Of a stretch of DNA of 64,000 nt, positions 1-10,700 are shown in pieces. A model generated the notes under the pieces. That model was given only the letters and a program-made list of their open reading frames with translations. It did no database searches and had not been told where the DNA came from. The translations under genes and the position numbers were made by a program. How positions within the stretch are numbered: the first letter of the stretch is position 1; each line of letters begins with the position of its first letter. The DNA is from Phymatolithon calcareum (taxonomy: Eukaryota > Rhodophyta > Florideophyceae > Hapalidiales), in assembly GCA_977006965.1 (NCBI GenBank), contig OZ345354.1:2294001-2358000 (forward strand), written 5' to 3'.

Positions 1-200
1 ATATTATTGGCTACGGTTCCTCGCAATATTTTTCAATTTTCGATTCATAGACGTTTCGTCCTCAGGCATGCTCACCCAGCCCCTTGAGCAGATCATTTGC
101 GCTTCAATTCTGTTCACACGGAGTGTTCGGCCATCTAAACTTTACTGTATTATTCAGCTCACCCGTCGTCGAGCCCGTCCGAATGTATCATACCCAAGAG

Positions 201-207
201 TATAAAT
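201..207 (+). promoter_or_regulatory. TATA-like box upstream of the TRM82 homologue
   Basis: A TATAAAT string lies about 120 bases before the first in-frame ATG (329) of the TRM82-like gene. Position and sequence fit a core promoter, but no transcript start can be seen from sequence alone. Confidence 0.4.
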
Positions 208-328
208 ACCCCCTTCAAATTCCCCAATTTGCATCTCAAGACTTTCAAGCCGATCATTCTTGTCTAATGTTCTGATTCCACGCCCTAATGCACATTCCAA
301 AGCGGCGATCGTGGTTGACGATGAGGCG

Positions 329-1659
329 ATGAGCGCATCCGATATACCGCCAATCCAGGCATCTCACGTTCTGCTCGCAGCAGGCGGGTCAGGGATTGTA
401 GCCTCCTCATTGAACGGCATTCTCTTGATCTGTGGTGTGCCTACAAACATCTCCGGCGTGATATCGGCAGCAGTGTTTTGCGATAAGGACTCTCAAGAAG
501 TACTCGTTGGTGCTATATTGCTTTCAAAGGCAGTCGTCGTCCTGCGTGTGAACCCTGGCTCCAAAGAGCTGTCTTGGACTCAAATCGCGAAGCAGTAAGT
601 ACATTTAATTTGATGCCGTTTGCCAATGATTGCACTTTTTCGAATAGAGTCTCAGACATACCCGGAGTGGACTTTGCTCCACATCCGTTGCTGGCGATAC
701 TTTGAAATCTGAGGCTTGCCTTTTCTGAACTACGTTATCTCGGCAAAGCATTTCTAACAAGTTTCTTTTTCTGTTCTCAACCTTTTGCAACTGTCAGTGC
801 ACTTCCCAAGAGACTATCGTCGTTATGTTTTGCGCAATCCCCTCGTTGTGTCGTTGTCGCAGACACCACTGGTGACATGTATCGCCTTCCTTTAGAAGGG
901 GAATGTGACCTGAAGACAGAAGCAGTTCAAGAGTCGCACTTGCTCTTAGGTCATTTCTCCTTGCTCACGGATGTGAGCATCGGATATCGATGTGTGGCAA
1001 CATCAGATCGAGATAACAGGATCCGAATCTCCCGCTTTCCGGATTCTTTTGTCATCGAAAACTTTTTGCTAGGGCACTCGGATTTTGTCACATGCGTTCG
1101 TTGGATTTCAGAGAAGAAGCTGCTGTCCGGTGCCGGGGACGGCACGCTTCGTGTATGGAACGTGGACAGTGGGGAGTCGACTGTATTTCACTTTTGTGAC
1201 GACGAGAAGAAACCCGCCTCTATCATTTCTTCTATTGATATAGCCCCCAGCAATGAGCACCTTGCCGCAATCCTCGTACATGGAAAACCCGCTCTGTACA
1301 TTTTCTCCATAGACGAATCTGCCCTTTCAATTTCCTGCGAATTTCTCGGTGAAGATCACGCAACGTCTTTCTCCGGAGCGTGCTTTGACGGCAACGGGAT
1401 TTTGTGGGTCTCCAGAATTAGCACTGCGGCGCTCATAGGGTACAAATTGATCCGTGCGGAAGACGGCAGCATGGAGTTGAAGCAGCACTCTACTTGTAAT
1501 GTGGTGGAAGTTGCAGCACCAAAGACAGACAGTACTCAGTGTGGGGAAATGGGCTTGGCAAATGTATCGTTCGTGCGCTCGGAATGGCTTTCGCAGCTAC
1601 GGAAGAAACCGATTGTTGAAAATTGGAAAGGAAAGAAGCGAAAGTCTGCCGATCCGTGA
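329..1659 (+). CDS. tRNA (guanine-N7-)-methyltransferase non-catalytic WD40 subunit (TRM82/WDR4-like)
   Basis: WD40 protein that in yeast and animals forms the scaffold for the Trm8/METTL1 methyltransferase making m7G46 in tRNA. It is read as two exons, 329-594 and 798-1659, giving 375 residues. The intron (595-797, 203 bp) starts GTAAGT and ends CTGTCAG; splicing restores an unbroken frame with a conserved stretch reading GDMYR at the start of the second long ORF. The family-typical block is clear: a GHFSLLTD string, then DRDNRIRISRFP, then GHSDFVTCVRW, followed by a WD unit ending LRVWNVDSGE. The C-terminus is lysine-rich. The first in-frame ATG is at 329; an upstream ATG at 268 is in another frame. 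Family identity rests on the LLTD/SRFP signature, which ordinary WD40 proteins lack. Confidence 0.85.
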
Positions 1660-2253
1660 TGACAGTCATGAATAAGCGGCACAGGCATTTTTCTCGAATT
1701 CGTTCAGCGCGATGAACATAGTGGCTTCAGTTTAATTTCCTAATATGTCCGAACTCGGCGCGACGTCGCCAGCTTCGTGACTCCATTCCCGCGTGTATCA
1801 GTACTTCGGCATAACGAAGTGAGATTTGCCGGGTGCTAACTCTCAGCTTCCTAGGGCGCCCGGTGTCATCCCGCCTACGGCGGTCATCAACTAAGTCAAG
1901 GTTGGAACCGTGTTAGAGTTTGAATCCGGAGGCATAAGGATTTCAGCTGTAGCACCAGCACCATCCCATGGCCCGAACAAGGTGGCACTGAAAGGTTGGG
2001 GTGAACCAAAGTAGTCACTGTTAGGTCTGGTAAATGATAGGCACAGGATCGAACTCAAGTTGAGAAACCAAGAAAGAGAGAAGAGACTCTTTAAGCGGAA
2101 ACTGTCGAGCAGAATGAAACGAATCGGGCTACTGCAGTGGCACAACGGCATAATAATCAAATGAATCACGGCAACCATGAAAGCTGAATACACTGGTCTT
2201 CTTGAAGAACTTAAACTGCTAGTAACGGTAACACAACAAACAGAACGCACCGA

Positions 2254-3069
2254 TTACGCATTTCGCTTCTCCCCCAGAAGAGCGATAAGCTTCTTCTCCG
2301 CCCGCGAGCCGTAATAAACGGTACCGCTACTGTTGGTGATATTATTGTCCTTAAGGAATTGACCTAAGGCCTTCTCCGTACACTTGCCGAAGTACCCAGC
2401 CAGCTCCGAGCACTTCTTCCTGTCCAAGAGTTCAAGGTCGACGAGTACCTTCTGCAGAAAACGGACTTCCATTCCAACATCGCCGTACTTAAGCTGCGGA
2501 TGCGGCGCAATGCGACGACTGTCCTCAAAGAGCCAAGGAAATGGGATTTTCCGGAAGCGGAGATACTTTTCGGCTTGCTGCGGTTTCTTGAAACAAATTT
2601 CGCACAGATTGTACCCCGGACGATTGACGCACCAATACCGCTTGCCGACAATTGGGGAAGCATCGCATTGGTCACAGACAACACCGCTATGGACGTCGAG
2701 TCGCATGTCGGGCGCAATAAGCTTGACATGACGGCTTTTTGAGGACGTGTCACGCTTAACTAGGCCGCCGGAGTTTGGCAGGTCGACGGCAACTGGCGTC
2801 TCGTCGCTTCGTATGTGCACATCGATGCGAAGGATCTCGTTTCCGGCATGATTGATCGCTTCGCGCACGTCATGATTCGTGGCGATAGAGATGATGTCGT
2901 TATCTTCGTCTTTGTAGGTTAGGGAAAAGGGTTTGGTGAGGTCGTAAAGTGAACCAACTTTGCGCTTGAGGATGTTCAATTCTCCAGAGTCAACGTGCTT
3001 AGTGCAGAAGCGAAACTTCCGGATGTCATCGCGGAAGACTGACTTGATTTGGACTTTTGAGGGCGCCAT
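2254..3069 (-). CDS. PB1 and ZZ-zinc-finger protein with a C-terminal peptidoglycan-binding-like fold (p62/NBR1-like head)
   Basis: 271 residues from the ATG at 3069. The N-terminus (about residues 1-90) looks like a PB1 domain: a basic start (VQIKSVFRDDIRKFRF) and the acidic YKDEDNDIISI loop. Residues about 125-170 form a ZZ zinc finger with CDQC, a W-C pair and CEIC. PB1 followed by ZZ is the head architecture of selective-autophagy receptors such as p62/SQSTM1 and NBR1. The C-terminal 75 residues instead resemble a PGBD helical unit (GDVGMEVRFLQKVL, then GYFGKCTEKALGQFLKDN). I see no UBA domain or clear LIR motif, so an autophagy role is only suggested by the head. An adaptor binding through PB1 is the safe description. 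Confidence 0.7.
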   Translation of the reverse strand: MAPSKVQIKSVFRDDIRKFRFCTKHVDSGELNILKRKVGSLYDLTKPFSLTYKDEDNDIISIATNHDVREAINHAGNEILRIDVHIRSDETPVAVDLPNSGGLVKRDTSSKSRHVKLIAPDMRLDVHSGVVCDQCDASPIVGKRYWCVNRPGYNLCEICFKKPQQAEKYLRFRKIPFPWLFEDSRRIAPHPQLKYGDVGMEVRFLQKVLVDLELLDRKKCSELAGYFGKCTEKALGQFLKDNNITNSSGTVYYGSRAEKKLIALLGEKRNA

Positions 3070-3129
3070 ATGAGCACTAGGCGACAGTCGAACGTACTTG
3101 ATGATATCGGACACCAAAGATGGCAGCAA

Positions 3130-5032
3130 AAGAGATATCGCAAGGAAGTAGGAGGAATAGATTCTAGAAGGAAGGCCTCAAGGAAAGCTTCAAGCGCACA
3201 AGCCACCCGGATTGCAAAGTGGCGCGACTGCAAAGAAGCAGTGAAGATCAACGTGGGGGACATATATGGCCAATCTATGAAACGGCACTGTAGCAGAGGA
3301 AAATTTGAACCGGCGCTCGTTTCTTGATTACCGACAGTGTCGGGGGTAGGGAATGATTTTTGTTCGCAATTTCGAGAAAGAAAATCGAATGTCGGTATCG
3401 ATGAACAATGAGGAGGCTTGTGGACCTCATCTCGCCCATCGGAATCATAAAGGGCAGCCAGCGCAAGAATCGGGTAGTCCATTTGCCTTTGTCTCTACTA
3501 AATGCTTTGGGACACGTATACTCTCGCTAAGGTAATAAGGAATGGACTTTGAGAAACAAGTTTCGCATGCAATGTCTAGTAGCGTTAAATCTCGATTCAG
3601 TGGTCGCTGGGATGACGCATTTGATTTCAGACTCTCAGAGTTTTCAATAGGTGATTGTGCATAAACGAAACACGACTTGGGGTACCGAATGTGTTCATCC
3701 GCTTTTTTCCTCGATTTCCATGCTTGTAGAGACCTAGCCGCCCTTCCTACCCCGTATTTTCTCGGGTTACATATGACGCTCCAGCCAGATGCCTTATCTC
3801 TGAAAGCCGTGCAGAGTAAAATTTGCACGGGTCACGATTCCGGAAGAGAGATAAATGGGTTTTGGATATTAGTGAAGGTGGTCTACTCGAACTTCCGGGC
3901 ACTCGAAACAGCATTGGCATTGCAGAGAGACCATTCGTGAAGCCCTGTAGAAAACAAAGAGACAATGCTCCTAATCGACGTACACTGAATCTATGTGCGA
4001 ACGATAACAGAGCACGCAGCTCAATACGAGATATTTCAAAGCTGGCGTTTCGTGTGAAATTTTTGGCCGTATTTTTTAGAAAAGATGTACAAGCTCGTGT
4101 CATGGCGAATGAAGAGTACTTAAAGGCTTTGACTTAGTGGACGTTGCGCCGCAAGCGTACTCCGGCGATGAGGTCGTTTAAGATGCTCTGACTAAGTGCT
4201 ATTTAGAAATTCCACACCTATTTTTACACACCCGTCGCCTAAGAGTGGGCCCGAGATTTGCACGCCCGAAAAAGTCATCTATGCGAATTCGATTTCCGAA
4301 TTAAATTATTTTTCTATCAATCGGAAGGGAGCGTTTTTAGACATAGATCCAGAAAAACATGGCCTGCGCAGTTTTCGTTTTCGCTCTCCAAAAAAAGTCG
4401 TACATCACTTTTTCGTGGTACTCCGAAAAAAAGACACGCAACTTTAAGCTGTCGTTTTTCGAAGAACATTGCCCGAAAATTTAATATCATACCCGAGGAG
4501 TACGAGAGCAGAAATGGAATGTGGAACCTAAAGGGAAGGTACCCACGACTCTGTGCGCAATTCTCCATCAGCAACGCCGACAGACACCTACAAAATATGC
4601 CCATACAGTACACTACTGTCACCCTGTGCAGTGAGAAAGGCACACAGTACTACTACACATTCCGTAAATATGTATCATAATGGCGTTTTATGGGCAGATC
4701 TTCATCACTCTCCTCAGCTCCAAGGATTGTATTAAGCGGAAAAATAACGACGTAGTGTTACCAAGCTCGGCCTCCGCTTTCCAATGAACCAAATAAAATT
4801 GTGATCGGATCGGCCAATACTGTACAAAATTCGTGCCTTTCGAAACCCTTCGAAAGGTACTTTTTCGGGCCCACTCCTCGGCGGCGGGTGTGTTAAAAGT
4901 GTGGAATAACAAAAGTATGTAACGTTACATACGTTTTCCTCATTTTCCAGACTAGAAAAATCCAGTCCATGATGAACAGGGACTGGTCAGTCATAAGCAA
5001 ACCTCGGAGATCCGACCGGAAATCCGATCGAT
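3130..5032. other. Intergenic spacer, no supported gene
   Basis: About 1.9 kb between the PB1-ZZ gene and the short GTPase-Sel1 gene. ORFs here are short, overlap on both strands and show no family I recognise. It is AT-richer than the flanking genes and has several TACTGTA/TACAGTA strings. It may contain regulatory sequence or decayed transposon DNA, but nothing specific is supported. Confidence 0.4.
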
Positions 5033-5060
5033 CCTCGGAGATTCGATCGAATCTCCGAGG
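5033..5060. repeat. 28-bp perfect palindrome upstream of the short GTPase-Sel1 gene
   Basis: The sequence CCTCGGAGATTCGA is followed directly by its reverse complement. An imperfect copy of the left arm lies just upstream (5002-5030). It ends 89 bases before the ATG at 5150, so it may be an operator-like site or part of the 5' leader. Confidence 0.8.
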
Positions 5061-5149
5061 CTTTGTACTCTGATTATGCCTTACGAAAAACAGTCATCGA
5101 GGTCAAGAGTGTCGAACACAAATTTTCCACGGTTGACCTCCTCGTAAGA

Positions 5150-6604
5150 ATGCCCAAGTCCGACTCCGAATCCATTTCCCACCGGCCAGCCATTGCGTTG
5201 GTCGGTAACCCGGGCGCTGGAAAAAGCACACTTCTTAATGGACTCGTGGGAAGTCCGCAATTCAAGAGCGGACCCAACTTAAATGGATGTTTGACGCAAG
5301 TTCTTCAAGAATATTCAGTGGGGAACTTGACGCTGTACGACACCCCGGGTCTTCTTGATGTCATGACAAGAGGGCAAGCCGTCCAAGAGCTGAACAAGTT
5401 GCTTTCCAAAAATGTAGCCTTAAAGATTGCATTCGTCGTCACTTTGGATGAAGGTCGGGTGAGAATGAACGATGTCCTCACCATCAAGCTTGTGCTCGAT
5501 GCTATTTCCGTGGACACCACCAACCGGTTCGGGGTGATCATCAACAAGATGGGAGACCCTGTGAAAGCCATGATGCGCGAGGACTCGGAAGCGGAATGCA
5601 CAACTCGCGAAACATTGACAGGTGATCATAAAACAAGCCATTGGTGCTACGTTTCGCTGAAGAAGTATCTTTTGGGGGCAAGTGATCAATGTTACACGAC
5701 GAGAGAATTGGGCCACCTATTCTTTGGTCTTCCTGTGACGAAGCCATTGGACACCGTGGTTTCCAACGTTGATATTCAGAACTTGGAGGAACTTCTGGCG
5801 GCTTTGGAGCTTGGAGGGCATGCAGACGAGACGTCCACGGGAGTAGAATTTGGCGGCGACGTCGAGTCTGCGGACTCCGATAGCACCAGCTCCATCGAAC
5901 AAGACAACGATGTGAACGCCATGTACGTCGACGCTCGGCGGTTCCTATATGGCAGAGACGGGGTACCAGCTAACCCTGCGCGGGCCGTCAAGCTTGTAAA
6001 CCGCGCCATGAGCAAAGGCGGACATGTTGTCATGATGCACCGCCTTGCATTATTGCTCCGACATGGCACACCTGGGTTACGAGCTGACCCGTCACTGGCT
6101 GTGGAGGCCTACGAACTAGCCATTAGACACGATGGATGCACGGGCGCAATCATCGGGCTAGCAGAAATGCTTCAAGATGGTGCAGAAGGGGTACCCGCAA
6201 ACGCTCCTCGGTCGGTTGAGCTGTATACTCAGCTCATGAAGCAGTACAATGACCTAGAAGCCATTTACGACTTGGGACTGTTGCTCCAATATGGCGCTGA
6301 AGGCGTATGCCGAGACCCAAAACGTGCATCAAAGCTGTTCACAAGAGCCATCAAAGAGGCCGGTCACAAAACTAGTTGGTACAGTGTGCGTCATTTGCTT
6401 CCAGCAGGCGTAGAGGGTCTACCGGGAGACCCTGACAGTGTTGTGGAGGTAAGCATTCGCGCGGTGGCCATGTTCAGTCTTGGAAATTTGCTGCGCCTGG
6501 ACCGAGACGGGGTTTCAGCTAATCCATCTCGCGCTCAAAAACTTCTTACAAGGGCTCGTACGGAAATCAAAATCGAGGTGATAGACTTAACTAAGGATTT
6601 CTGA
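5150..6604 (+). CDS. P-loop GTPase fused to Sel1-like repeats (short form)
   Basis: 484 residues. The N-terminal GTPase domain (about 1-205) has the P-loop GNPGAGKST at residues 19-27, a switch/G3 motif YDTPG, and a G4-like NKMGD. It resembles AIG1/GIMAP- and YihA-like TRAFAC GTPases, but I cannot place it more exactly. The C-terminal half has about five diverged Sel1-like (TPR-related) repeats of about 38 residues with the A-x3-L-x2-L-x2-G and D-P-x-R-A pattern; these usually scaffold protein complexes. The start at 5150 is the first ATG and matches the start of the long paralogue at 58395-62114, with which it shares the G domain and the last repeats. It lacks the coiled-coil linker and the repeat expansion of that paralogue. 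Cellular role unknown. Confidence 0.8.
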   Translation: MPKSDSESISHRPAIALVGNPGAGKSTLLNGLVGSPQFKSGPNLNGCLTQVLQEYSVGNLTLYDTPGLLDVMTRGQAVQELNKLLSKNVALKIAFVVTLDEGRVRMNDVLTIKLVLDAISVDTTNRFGVIINKMGDPVKAMMREDSEAECTTRETLTGDHKTSHWCYVSLKKYLLGASDQCYTTRELGHLFFGLPVTKPLDTVVSNVDIQNLEELLAALELGGHADETSTGVEFGGDVESADSDSTSSIEQDNDVNAMYVDARRFLYGRDGVPANPARAVKLVNRAMSKGGHVVMMHRLALLLRHGTPGLRADPSLAVEAYELAIRHDGCTGAIIGLAEMLQDGAEGVPANAPRSVELYTQLMKQYNDLEAIYDLGLLLQYGAEGVCRDPKRASKLFTRAIKEAGHKTSWYSVRHLLPAGVEGLPGDPDSVVEVSIRAVAMFSLGNLLRLDRDGVSANPSRAQKLLTRARTEIKIEVIDLTKDF

Positions 6605-7049
6605 GAGTGCATGAAGAAGGGCCTCTCAGTGTGATTTTATGATAACATTACGAGCACTACTGTACAGAGAGAGAGAGAGATTTGTTTTCTTTGAGAAGTA
6701 GACAGTACCGCTACGATAAGCGTATCGGCCGACTTCCCTCGCGCGCCGGCGAGGATTTTTTCGTGTACTATCATACGGCAGCTATTGCCTTAAAGGCAAA
6801 CTTCCGTTGTGGTCTCAACTTTTGTCTCCAGGGGATTCAAGCGGCAAAAAAACCCTCCCGCCGCAGCAAGGTGCTCTTGCCACAGCTCTCACAGCGGAGT
6901 GGAAGGATGGAGGAAAAAGCTTACAATACAGTTGGTCGTGCGGTCTTGCAACGAGGGCTGCAGTCTCGTTCTCGCTCAGCGTGAGTATTCAGGGTTGAAC
7001 AAGTCTTCAGCAGTAGATTCGTAGCGCAATGTGCTAAAGCGTGCACGGG
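6605..7049. other. Spacer with a GA microsatellite
   Basis: Between the GTPase-Sel1 gene and the repeats before POL2. A short (GA)n tract lies at 6668-6680. The ORFs seen are short overlapping frames without recognisable domains. No gene is supported. Confidence 0.4.
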
Positions 7050-7330
7050 GAAGTTTAGCGACGTCCCGGGTCGTCGTGCCTGTGTCGTAGGTTCATCCAA
7101 GGCCTTCGGCATTGTCATCGCGCATTGCGCGTCGGGGAGCTCACGACATCCCGATCATCATCCGCGCGCAGATGCGCGCAGGGGAGTTTCGCGAAATCCC
7201 ATGGGATCCTGCAGGTCCTCGTGCCGAACTCGAAGGTGGTTCAAGTCCTTTGAGAGCGGTGGATCGGCGCGCTGGAAGCGCATGGGCGAGTTTAATGACA
7301 TCCCGCCATATCATATATGGCGGGATGTCA
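7050..7330. repeat. Degenerate hairpin-plus-GGGGAG repeats upstream of POL2
   Basis: Four loosely repeated units in about 280 bp. Each has a GGGGAGTTT- or GGGAAGTTTA-like string followed by a CGACATCCC-like string (near 7050, 7134, 7181 and 7285), and the later ones are preceded by a small GCGC-rich inverted repeat. The block ends in a 35-bp near-perfect palindrome (7296-7330) with arms TGACATCCCGCCATAT. Function unknown; it lies about 400 bp before the POL2 ATG. Confidence 0.5.
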
Positions 7331-7723
7331 ATAAAGCTACTGTGCAGTAATTTATGGAAGAATCCGGCAACCATAACTGGACTGGACAATTCTATTGGGT
7401 GATTTAAAATTGTTTGAGATCATAATACAGTACTTTGCAAACTGTACCAGATGTTTTGGCGGGAACATTATGATCTCATGGAATCCGAGTAGTACTCCAG
7501 TTACATCTGCTTGAACGCACGACAAATAAGTGTGCACAATCGCTTCTCTCATGAGGATGAGCGAAAGGCAAGGTTGTCATCGTGAAACACAGCCTGTTCA
7601 GTAGCAGAAGAAAGAGTCGGTGAGCCGCGCACGACCTGCACACGGCAAGGGAAAGCCTTGAACCTCGCACCAACAACCAGAACACCTCATTCTTTCTTCC
7701 TACTTGTTAATTGGCAAATCTCA

Positions 7724-10700
7724 ATGGACCGCAAGCGTCGAAACACTTATCGCGGAGCGTTCAGAAACAAGCGAAAGAATGGAAATTCGTTCGCGAATCC
7801 CTCGCTGGAGCGAGACGAGAATCGAAGAAAATCGCACGCAGATATTCGCAAGGAAGCTGTCGCAGAAGACTCCATGATGGGATTCGAAGAATTAAGCCCT
7901 GGAAGTGCCCCTCGCGTTGGTTGGCTCGTCAACATGGTGTCCGCAACTGTTGAAGAACCAGCCACGAAGAAGTCTGTTCAAGCTGTCGACCTCTTTTTCA
8001 TCGGCGATAATGGAGAGGATGATTTTCGCGCTACCATCATTGCTCGTCCTTATATGTATGTTGCAGTTCAGCATGGCGTACTCAGAGAGGCAGAGGCGGC
8101 CATTCGGAAGAAGTATCGGGAAAACATAGCGGATATTTCCACGGTTCAATTAGAGGACATCTCAGCACCTAATCATCTTGCGAGTGACACTCAACCTTCT
8201 TTCTTGAAAGTCGAGTGCCCCACAACAGGAGATTTGTTCTCTATCCGTGAGGGCTTGCAACCTTACATTTTGCGAAACGAGGAGCGGGCGAATCGTATGG
8301 GTGCTACAGAGCGCGCGTTTGGCGAAGCGCATGGCGGCGCGTCTGACGGGTTGGAATTCGTCATTGACATTCGCGAATATGATGTGGCTCCGGTCAATCG
8401 ACTTGCTATCGACAAGAAAATTAATGTCGGGTATTGGTACCGCGTATCACCAAGCGGCGCGAGTCATCGGCGGACGAAGAAGCGATCTGCGGAAGTCAAT
8501 GACGTCTCACTTCGCGATCTTGACGACCCAGATATCAACGCTTCCAGTGCGAACGAATTCGCGAGCGCTCATTTGGAGAAACTTGAAGACATAGTTGAAC
8601 GGGCCACCCCTGTTGTCCTCGCGTACGATATTGAGTGTACAAAAAAGCCACTGAAATTCCCAGATGCAGATTCTGGCGACAAGGTCATGATGATTTCGTG
8701 GATGGTTGATGGAAATGGCTTTCTGGGCATCAACCGAGAAGCCGTGTCTGCAGATATCGAAAATTTTGAATATGCGCCTCACGACGATTTCCGTGGAAGC
8801 TTCGAGGTATTCAATGAACCTGACGAAAAGGCGCTTCTTGAGAGGTTTTTTGCAGAAGTCCGAATTGCCGCCCCACGCGTGTTTGCGACGTACAATGGAG
8901 ACTTTTTCGATTGGCCATTCGTTGAGAAACGAGCTGCGCTGCTGGGAATTGATATGGGGAAAGAAATAGGCATGCGGACAATTGGGGAAGAGGTTGGCTC
9001 TAAGGAGACTCGAGGTCGAGCTGGAATTCACATGGATGTGTTTCACTGGGTAAATCGCGATTCATATTTGCCCCAGGGCTCACGTGGTTTGAAGGCGGTC
9101 ACTCGCGCTCTTCTAGGTTTCGAACCAGAGGAAATTCCCCCTGAAGAAATGATGGAAGCAGCGGAAAAAAGACCTCATGAAATGGCACGATACTCTGTTT
9201 CTGATGCCGTGTGTACGTATTTCCTGTACATGAAGTATGTTCATCCTTTCATATTCTCACTGTGCAACATTATCCCTCTCGGCCCCGATGATGTCCTTCG
9301 AAAGGGGTCTGGTACTCTTTGCGAAATGCTCCTCATGTGTCAGGCGAGAGACAAAAACATCATTGCGCCTAATAAGTACAATCCGTCTCCGGCTGGCAAG
9401 CTTACTGAAGATGGCCATGTCCTCGAATCTGAGACATACATTGGAGGACATGTCGAGGCTCTGCGAACTGGTATCTATCGTAGTGATTTGCCACTGAAGT
9501 TCGACATTGACATCAGTGCCATCGATGACCTAGAAAATACTCTTGATGAAACGCTTAAGTTTGCCATCACCGTTGAAGGAAAAATGAAGATGGAATCCGT
9601 GACCAACTACGAGGAGATTCGAAATCAAATTTTGGAACAGTTGAAGGCTTTGCGAGAAAAGCCTAAACGCGAAGAAAAGCCTCTTATCTATCATCTTGAT
9701 GTGTCTGCCATGTATCCAAACATTATTCTCACTAATCGTCTTCAACCTCATGCAATCGTCACGTCAAATCAGTGCGCTGCTTGTGATTTCAATGGCATGT
9801 CAGAATGTCAGCGAGATATGGAATGGACTTGGCGGGGGGAAATGTATCCAGCCTCTAGAGGTGAAGCGGAAATGGTCCAGAGAAGGGCTGCGCAAGAAGA
9901 GCGAGAAATTCAGGAAAAAACTACAGCCGCACTTGCAGCCAAGTTTGACACTCCAGAGAAGAAAGGGCTGGCCGTATTCGAGAGCGGGGGAAAGGAGCAA
10001 TCGCGAGGTCGACCGGCCGTACATCACCGTCGTTTGAGCAGAATTATGGGGATTAAGGTGGACAAGACGATTCCAAGTTTCGAGGATGAGGGTGCTCGAA
10101 AGAACGTGCTTTTTCGAAAGCGCCTCAAAGATTATTGCAAATCCAACTACAAGCGTGCATTGCTAACACGGGTAACCCAAAAGGAAGCCACTATTTGTCA
10201 ACGGGAAAATCCTTTCTATGTTGATACTGTGCGTGCATTCCGAGACAGACGTTATGAGTACAAGGCGTTGCTGAAGAAACAGAAAGGTGTTCTGGCCGCA
10301 GCCAAGAAATCTGGAGATGAGGCTGCGAAAACTTCTGCAGATAATCTCGTTGTGTTGTACGATTCATTGCAGCTTGCTCACAAATGTATTCTGAACTCGT
10401 TCTATGGCTACGTGATGAGAAGGGGTGCTCGCTGGTACTCTATGGAAATGGCTGGTGTTGTGACCCACACTGGAAAGTTGATTATCCAGCGTGCTCGCGA
10501 GTTCATTGAACGAGTGGGGCTCCCTCTTGAACTCGACACTGACGGTATCTGGTGCACGCTTCCAATAAGCTTTCCGGAGAATTTCACTTTTCACTCAAAG
10601 GAAGGACGGAAGCATACTATCAGCTATATCGGCTCAGTGTTTAATGCAGACGTGGCTGCAAACTTCACAAACCATCAGTATCAAGATCTTGTTGACCCTG

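Noticed and set aside
84-275. 63-codon ORF before TRM82
   Set aside because: It overlaps the TATA-like box and leader, and the product is unlike any known protein.
2364-2753. Overlapping ORFs on both strands within the PB1-ZZ gene
   Set aside because: The ZZ and PB1 frames explain this region; the other frames have no domains.
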